Assembly (NCBI RefSeq): GCF_014534745.1
Contig: NZ_JACVVP010000049.1
Coordinates: 1 to 56,325, forward strand
Direction of reading: 5' to 3'
Length of the DNA stretch: 56,325 bases
DNA from: Flammeovirga sp. EKP202
Lineage (GTDB): Bacteria; Bacteroidota; Bacteroidia; Cytophagales; Flammeovirgaceae
A program made the position numbers and the translations under genes. The notes beneath the pieces were generated by a model. It saw only the letters and a program-made list of their open reading frames with translations. It was not told the origin of the DNA and did no database searches. How positions within the stretch are numbered: the first letter of the stretch is position 1; every line of letters starts with the position of its first letter. Of this stretch, positions 52,978 to 56,325 are shown piece by piece.

Positions 52978-53119
52978 AATTTATTTATTTAGTATATCAT
53001 CTTTTCAGCAAGCATTAAGCCAAAAGAGTGAATAGAAGAATTTGAAAGTACTAATTCATGAAAATATAACTTAAACTTAAAATATTAGTCTTATAGTTCA
53101 TATTATACTAGAAATAATA

Positions 53120-53167
53120 CAATCACATCTGCCTATTTATTTTTTGCAAAATAGGTTGATGTGATTG
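53120..53167 (-). terminator. Terminator-like hairpin after fcl
   Basis: CAATCACATC (53120-53129) pairs with GATGTGATTG (53158-53167), with an inner CCTATTT/AAATAGG stem. It lies 35 bases beyond the fcl stop. Confidence 0.65.
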
Positions 53168-53202
53168 CATTTAATCCTTACACAAAAGTAATTAAATTAA
53201 AT

Positions 53203-54147
53203 CTAACGTTCTGCTAGAACAGAATAATTTTTTAAGAAATCTTTATAAGTTAATTCAATTCCTTGTTTTAAATCAATTTTATGTTTCCAACCTGAGTTGT
53301 TGAGAAGAGAAACATCCATTAATTTCCTTGGAGTACCATCTGGTTTTGAACTATCCCATACTAGCTCGCCTTCAAAACCAACGACTTCTTTAATCGTTTC
53401 TGCTAATTCTTTTATACTCAAGTCAACACCTGTTCCTACATTGACAAATTGTTTCTCATCATAGTTTTGCATTAGATAAAAGCATGCTTCTGCTAAATCA
53501 TCAACAAACATGAATTCTCTAAGAGGAGAACCAGTACCCCATACTTCTACTGTAGGATCATTATTAACTTTTGCTTCATGGAATTTTCTTAATAAAGCAG
53601 GGAGTACGTGTGAGTTCTTAGGGTGATAATTATCATTGTAGCCATACAAATTCGTGGGCATTGCAGAAATGAAATTACAACCATATTGATCTCTATATGC
53701 TTCACACATTTTAATACCGGATATCTTTGCTATTGCATATGGTTCATTTGTTTGCTCTAAGGTATCTGTCAAAAGATATTCTTCTTTTAATGGCTGAGGA
53801 GCTAATTTTGGATAAATACAAGATGAACCTAAGAACATTAACTTCTTAACTCCTTGAACATAACTTTGATGAATCACATTATTTTGAATCATCAAATTTT
53901 CATATAAGAATTGACCTCTGTAAATATTATTAGCAAGGATACCCCCAACTTTTGCAGCCGCTAAAAAAACATATTCAGGTTTTTCTTCTTCGAAAAAGGT
54001 TTTGACAGCTAATTGATCGGTTAAGTTTAATTCAGAAGATGTCTTAGTGATAATATTTGAAAAACCCTCTTCTTCTAGTTTTCTAACTATCGCTGAACCG
54101 ACCATACCTCTATGACCAGCGACATATATTTTTGATGTTTTTTCCAT
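53203..54147 (-). CDS. fcl: GDP-L-fucose synthase
   Basis: About 314 residues. The ATG at 54147 ([14 protein letters not shown]) is preferred over 54171 because it opens on the Rossmann GHRGMVGS motif. SDR active-site residues are the Ser in GSSCIYPK and YxxxK in YAIAK. It epimerises and reduces GDP-4-keto-6-deoxymannose, the Gmd product, to GDP-L-fucose using NADPH. It lies directly after gmd, with a perfect 21-base hairpin between them. Confidence 0.95.
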   Translation of the reverse strand: MEKTSKIYVAGHRGMVGSAIVRKLEEEGFSNIITKTSSELNLTDQLAVKTFFEEEKPEYVFLAAAKVGGILANNIYRGQFLYENLMIQNNVIHQSYVQGVKKLMFLGSSCIYPKLAPQPLKEEYLLTDTLEQTNEPYAIAKISGIKMCEAYRDQYGCNFISAMPTNLYGYNDNYHPKNSHVLPALLRKFHEAKVNNDPTVEVWGTGSPLREFMFVDDLAEACFYLMQNYDEKQFVNVGTGVDLSIKELAETIKEVVGFEGELVWDSSKPDGTPRKLMDVSLLNNSGWKHKIDLKQGIELTYKDFLKNYSVLAER

Positions 54148-54172
54148 TATGTTTACGTTTTTTAAACGCACT

Positions 54173-54218
54173 AAATCATCAAAAGCCTATGAAATAATTC
54201 ATAGGCTTTTGATGATTT
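54173..54218 (-). other. Perfect hairpin between gmd and fcl
   Basis: Left arm 54173-54193 (AAATCATC...ATGAA) pairs perfectly with 54198-54218 around an ATAA loop, giving a 21-base stem. There is no clear T-run in the direction of transcription, so an attenuator or RNA-processing site is as likely as a terminator. Confidence 0.6.
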
Positions 54219-54233
54219 GTAAAATATAAAATT

Positions 54234-55346
54234 CTATTCGTATTGATTTAAAATATCATGACCACCTTCTAATAGGTATTTCTCTTTCTTAAATAGTTTT
54301 AAGTCAGATTGCATCATATCTTTCACTAAACCATCTAAATCATATTCTAATTCCCAACCTAATTTCTCCTTAGATTTAGTAGGATCACCAATTAATAGAT
54401 CTACTTCAGTAGGACGGAAGTATTGAGGGTCAACCTTTAATACAACTTGTCCAACTTCAACTTTATATTCAGGATTACTACAAGACTTGATTTTTGCAAT
54501 TTCATCAACACCTTCTCCCTCGAATTCAAGTTCAATCCCTACTTCAGCAAAAGACATCTTCACAAAATCACGTATGGTTGTAGTAACACCAGTAGCAATT
54601 ACAAAGTCTTCAGCAGTATCTTGTTGAAGGATTAACCACATTGCTTTAACATAATCTTTTGCATGTCCCCAGTCACGCTTAGAATTGAGGTTACCAAGAT
54701 ATAATGTATCCTGTAATCCTAATGCAATCTTTGATACAGCTCTTGTAATTTTACGAGTTACAAAAGTTTCACCACGAATCGGTGATTCGTGATTAAATAA
54801 AATACCATTACATGCATACATATTATAAGCTTCACGGTAATTGACAGTGATCCAATAACCATAAAGTTTTGCAACAGCATAAGGAGAACGTGGGTAGAAA
54901 GGAGTTGTTTCTTTTTGAGGAACCTCTTGTACTAAGCCATATAGCTCTGAAGTGGATGCTTGATAGATTCTTGTTTTTTCAGTTAAACCTAATAATCTAA
55001 CAGCTTCAAGAATTCTTAGCGTACCCAATGCGTCAACATTACCTACATATTCAGGAGTATCAAAACTTACTCTTACATGAGACATTGCACCAAGATTGTA
55101 AATCTCATCTGGTTGAACCTCTTGAATGATTCTAGTAAGGTTCATAGAATCTGTGAGGTCTCCATAATGAAGTTTTAATCTTACATTTGTTTCATGTGGG
55201 TCTTGGTACAAGTGATCAATTCGATCTGTATTGAAAAGTGAAGAACGACGTTTTATACCATGAACTTCATAACCTTTTTCAAGTAATAGTTCGGTTAAGT
55301 ATGCTCCATCTTGTCCAGTGATGCCAGTTATTAAAGCCTTTTTCAT
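54234..55346 (-). CDS. gmd: GDP-mannose 4,6-dehydratase
   Basis: 370 residues, family length. Converts GDP-mannose to GDP-4-keto-6-deoxymannose, the first step to GDP-fucose. The NADP Rossmann motif is TGITGQDG (8-15). Active-site residues are the Ser in ASTSELYG and YxxxK in [22 protein letters not shown] and the C-terminal [11 protein letters not shown] are characteristic. It begins the gmd-fcl pair and is 84 bases after the second cysN, with a -7 box between. Confidence 0.96.
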   Translation of the reverse strand: MKKALITGITGQDGAYLTELLLEKGYEVHGIKRRSSLFNTDRIDHLYQDPHETNVRLKLHYGDLTDSMNLTRIIQEVQPDEIYNLGAMSHVRVSFDTPEYVGNVDALGTLRILEAVRLLGLTEKTRIYQASTSELYGLVQEVPQKETTPFYPRSPYAVAKLYGYWITVNYREAYNMYACNGILFNHESPIRGETFVTRKITRAVSKIALGLQDTLYLGNLNSKRDWGHAKDYVKAMWLILQQDTAEDFVIATGVTTTIRDFVKMSFAEVGIELEFEGEGVDEIAKIKSCSNPEYKVEVGQVVLKVDPQYFRPTEVDLLIGDPTKSKEKLGWELEYDLDGLVKDMMQSDLKLFKKEKYLLEGGHDILNQYE

Positions 55347-55378
55347 TTTTTTTTATTTCTTGACTTATTACAAAGGTT

Positions 55379-55386
55379 CAAATATA
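55379..55386 (-). promoter_or_regulatory. -7 box of gmd
   Basis: Perfect TATATTTG on the minus strand, 32 bases before the gmd ATG. No good TTG at the -33 position was seen. Confidence 0.45.
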
Positions 55387-55430
55387 ATTAACTTTGTAAT
55401 ATTATTTTTGTAATTAAGTAGTATTCTTTT

Positions 55431-56325
55431 CTAAAATACCATCCCTGCCGCTACCGTTTCATTTGATTCTTCATCAATCAGAATCAAACTTCCTGTAGCC
55501 CTATTCTTAGTATAAGCATCAATCATCACTTTATCAGAAGTTTTGATCGTCACTTTACCAATTTCATTCATCTTAAGATCTTCTACATCATTTACACTTT
55601 CCATTGTATTGATATCTAATTTATCATCAATGGAAGCAACCTCTGCAGTTACTTCATTTGAAGTATGTCTTAAAATGTATTTATTATTAGGAACTAATGC
55701 GTTTTTGTTCATCCAGCATAAAGTAGCTGTAAACTCAGTAGCACTCTTTGGTTGAGCATCTGTCTTTGCTAAAAGCTCTCCCCTTGATAAATCAAGATCA
55801 TCATTTAACGTCACTACAACTGACATTGGAGGGAAAGCTTCTTCAATCTTACCGTCCATAGTTTCAATTGTTTTGATTGTAGTTGTATCACCTGAAGGCA
55901 AAGCAACTACTTCATCACCCACTTTAATGATACCGCCATCTACTCTACCACCAAAACCTTTGAAGTCTTCCGTTTCAATTACTCTTTGAATTGGGAAACG
56001 TCCGTTTTCTAAATCGTGGTCATTGCTGATCTCTACAGTTTCTAGGTTGCTCAATAAAGCACCACCTGTATACCAAGGTGTTCTTTCAGAATCATCCACT
56101 ACGTTATCCCCTTTCAAAGCTGAAATTGGAATAAAACGGATATCTTCAATACCAATTTTTGAAGACATTTCTAAGAAATCCTTCTTGATCTTATTGAATT
56201 GCTCTTCTGAGTAATCCACCAAGTCCATCTTGTTTACTGCAACAATGATATGCTTGATCTTCAATAAAGAAGCAATATATGTGTGACGTCTTGTTTGCTC
56301 AATCACACCATTACGAGCATCTACC
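55431..56325 (-). CDS. cysN: CysN, second copy, C-terminal part; cut by window edge
   Basis: Sulfate adenylyltransferase GTPase subunit as in the left-edge copy. The reading frame stays open to base 56325, so the N terminus is outside. It keeps the NKMD and SAL GTPase motifs and the two EF-Tu-like barrel domains. It differs from the left copy at about 14 residues, none in the first 95 visible residues, and at the end (VAAGMVF instead of VAAGMITA). It leads into gmd and fcl after 84 bases, which suggests activated sulfate supply for a sulfated fucose-containing glycan (inference). The GTP-binding P-loop half cannot be seen. Confidence 0.95.
   Translation of the reverse strand, partial: VDARNGVIEQTRRHTYIASLLKIKHIIVAVNKMDLVDYSEEQFNKIKKDFLEMSSKIGIEDIRFIPISALKGDNVVDDSERTPWYTGGALLSNLETVEISNDHDLENGRFPIQRVIETEDFKGFGGRVDGGIIKVGDEVVALPSGDTTTIKTIETMDGKIEEAFPPMSVVVTLNDDLDLSRGELLAKTDAQPKSATEFTATLCWMNKNALVPNNKYILRHTSNEVTAEVASIDDKLDINTMESVNDVEDLKMNEIGKVTIKTSDKVMIDAYTKNRATGSLILIDEESNETVAAGMVF

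Noticed and set aside
1-56325. The two inverted cysN copies as arms of a large composite transposon or invertible segment
   Set aside because: They are ordinary divergent housekeeping paralogues (about 95% protein identity), without transposase or recombination sites next to them.
1-56325. CRISPR arrays, tRNA or rRNA genes
   Set aside because: No regularly spaced repeats, cloverleaf-like segments or rRNA-like blocks were seen in any intergenic region.

Overview
This is a low-GC chromosomal segment from a Bacteroidota bacterium, probably a marine Cytophagia-type organism (Flammeovirga-like is my guess from overall feel, not a demonstrated assignment). Lineage evidence is a PorD/DUF4835 type IX secretion protein, an rpoZ-coaBC-porD gene set, many short lipoproteins with SxC/LxC lipoboxes, almost no Shine-Dalgarno sequences, and several promoters that fit the Bacteroidota TTG-N18-21-TAnnTTTG pattern. 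The window carries about 44 protein genes, one intact insertion sequence, no tRNA or rRNA gene that I could find, and no CRISPR array.

Layout. Both edges cut through a cysN gene (ATP sulfurylase GTPase subunit); the two copies are distinct paralogues in inverted orientation. After the left cysN come the assimilatory nitrite reductase genes nirB and nirD and, divergently, the sirohaem gene cobA, driven by mirror-image promoters (1-5.3 kb). A mixed region follows (5.4-12.6 kb): a DUF4345 membrane protein, a lipoprotein, a translationally coupled UbiA-like protein and methyltransferase, and the rpoZ-coaBC-porD set interrupted by an oppositely oriented TetR/flavoprotein cassette. From 13.2 to 15 kb lie a small lipoprotein and a long acidic protein. 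From 23.75 down to 15.08 kb runs a tight six-gene unit: lipoprotein hydrolase, DcuC-type transporter, porin, M14 carboxypeptidase, second porin and a leucine-rich-repeat/lamin-tail lipoprotein. It looks like one nutrient-uptake system.

The middle (24-33 kb) has an alpha/beta hydrolase, a double-ATPase oligopeptide-type ABC protein, a 1211-residue sensor joining TPR/beta-propeller/carboxypeptidase-regulatory periplasmic domains to a cytosolic PP2C phosphatase, and a FUSC-type membrane protein. From 33 to 37.1 kb lie a His-rich DUF4625 lipoprotein, an IS1182-family element and an MbnP/MbnH-like pair (copper-binding lipoprotein plus dihaem peroxidase), then dcd, rlmI and a glycosyltransferase.

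The right part holds housekeeping and accessory genes: argS, a thioesterase, an RGG-tailed RNA-binding protein, an MscS channel, an orphan class I isoprenoid-synthase-like protein, hemB, an M61 peptidase and a TPR protein. It ends in a surface-polysaccharide group (gmd, fcl, a WecA/MraY-type sugar-phosphate transferase) beside the second cysN, which suggests a link between sulfate activation and a fucose-containing, perhaps sulfated, polysaccharide. All family calls are from reading motifs by eye; no database search was run.
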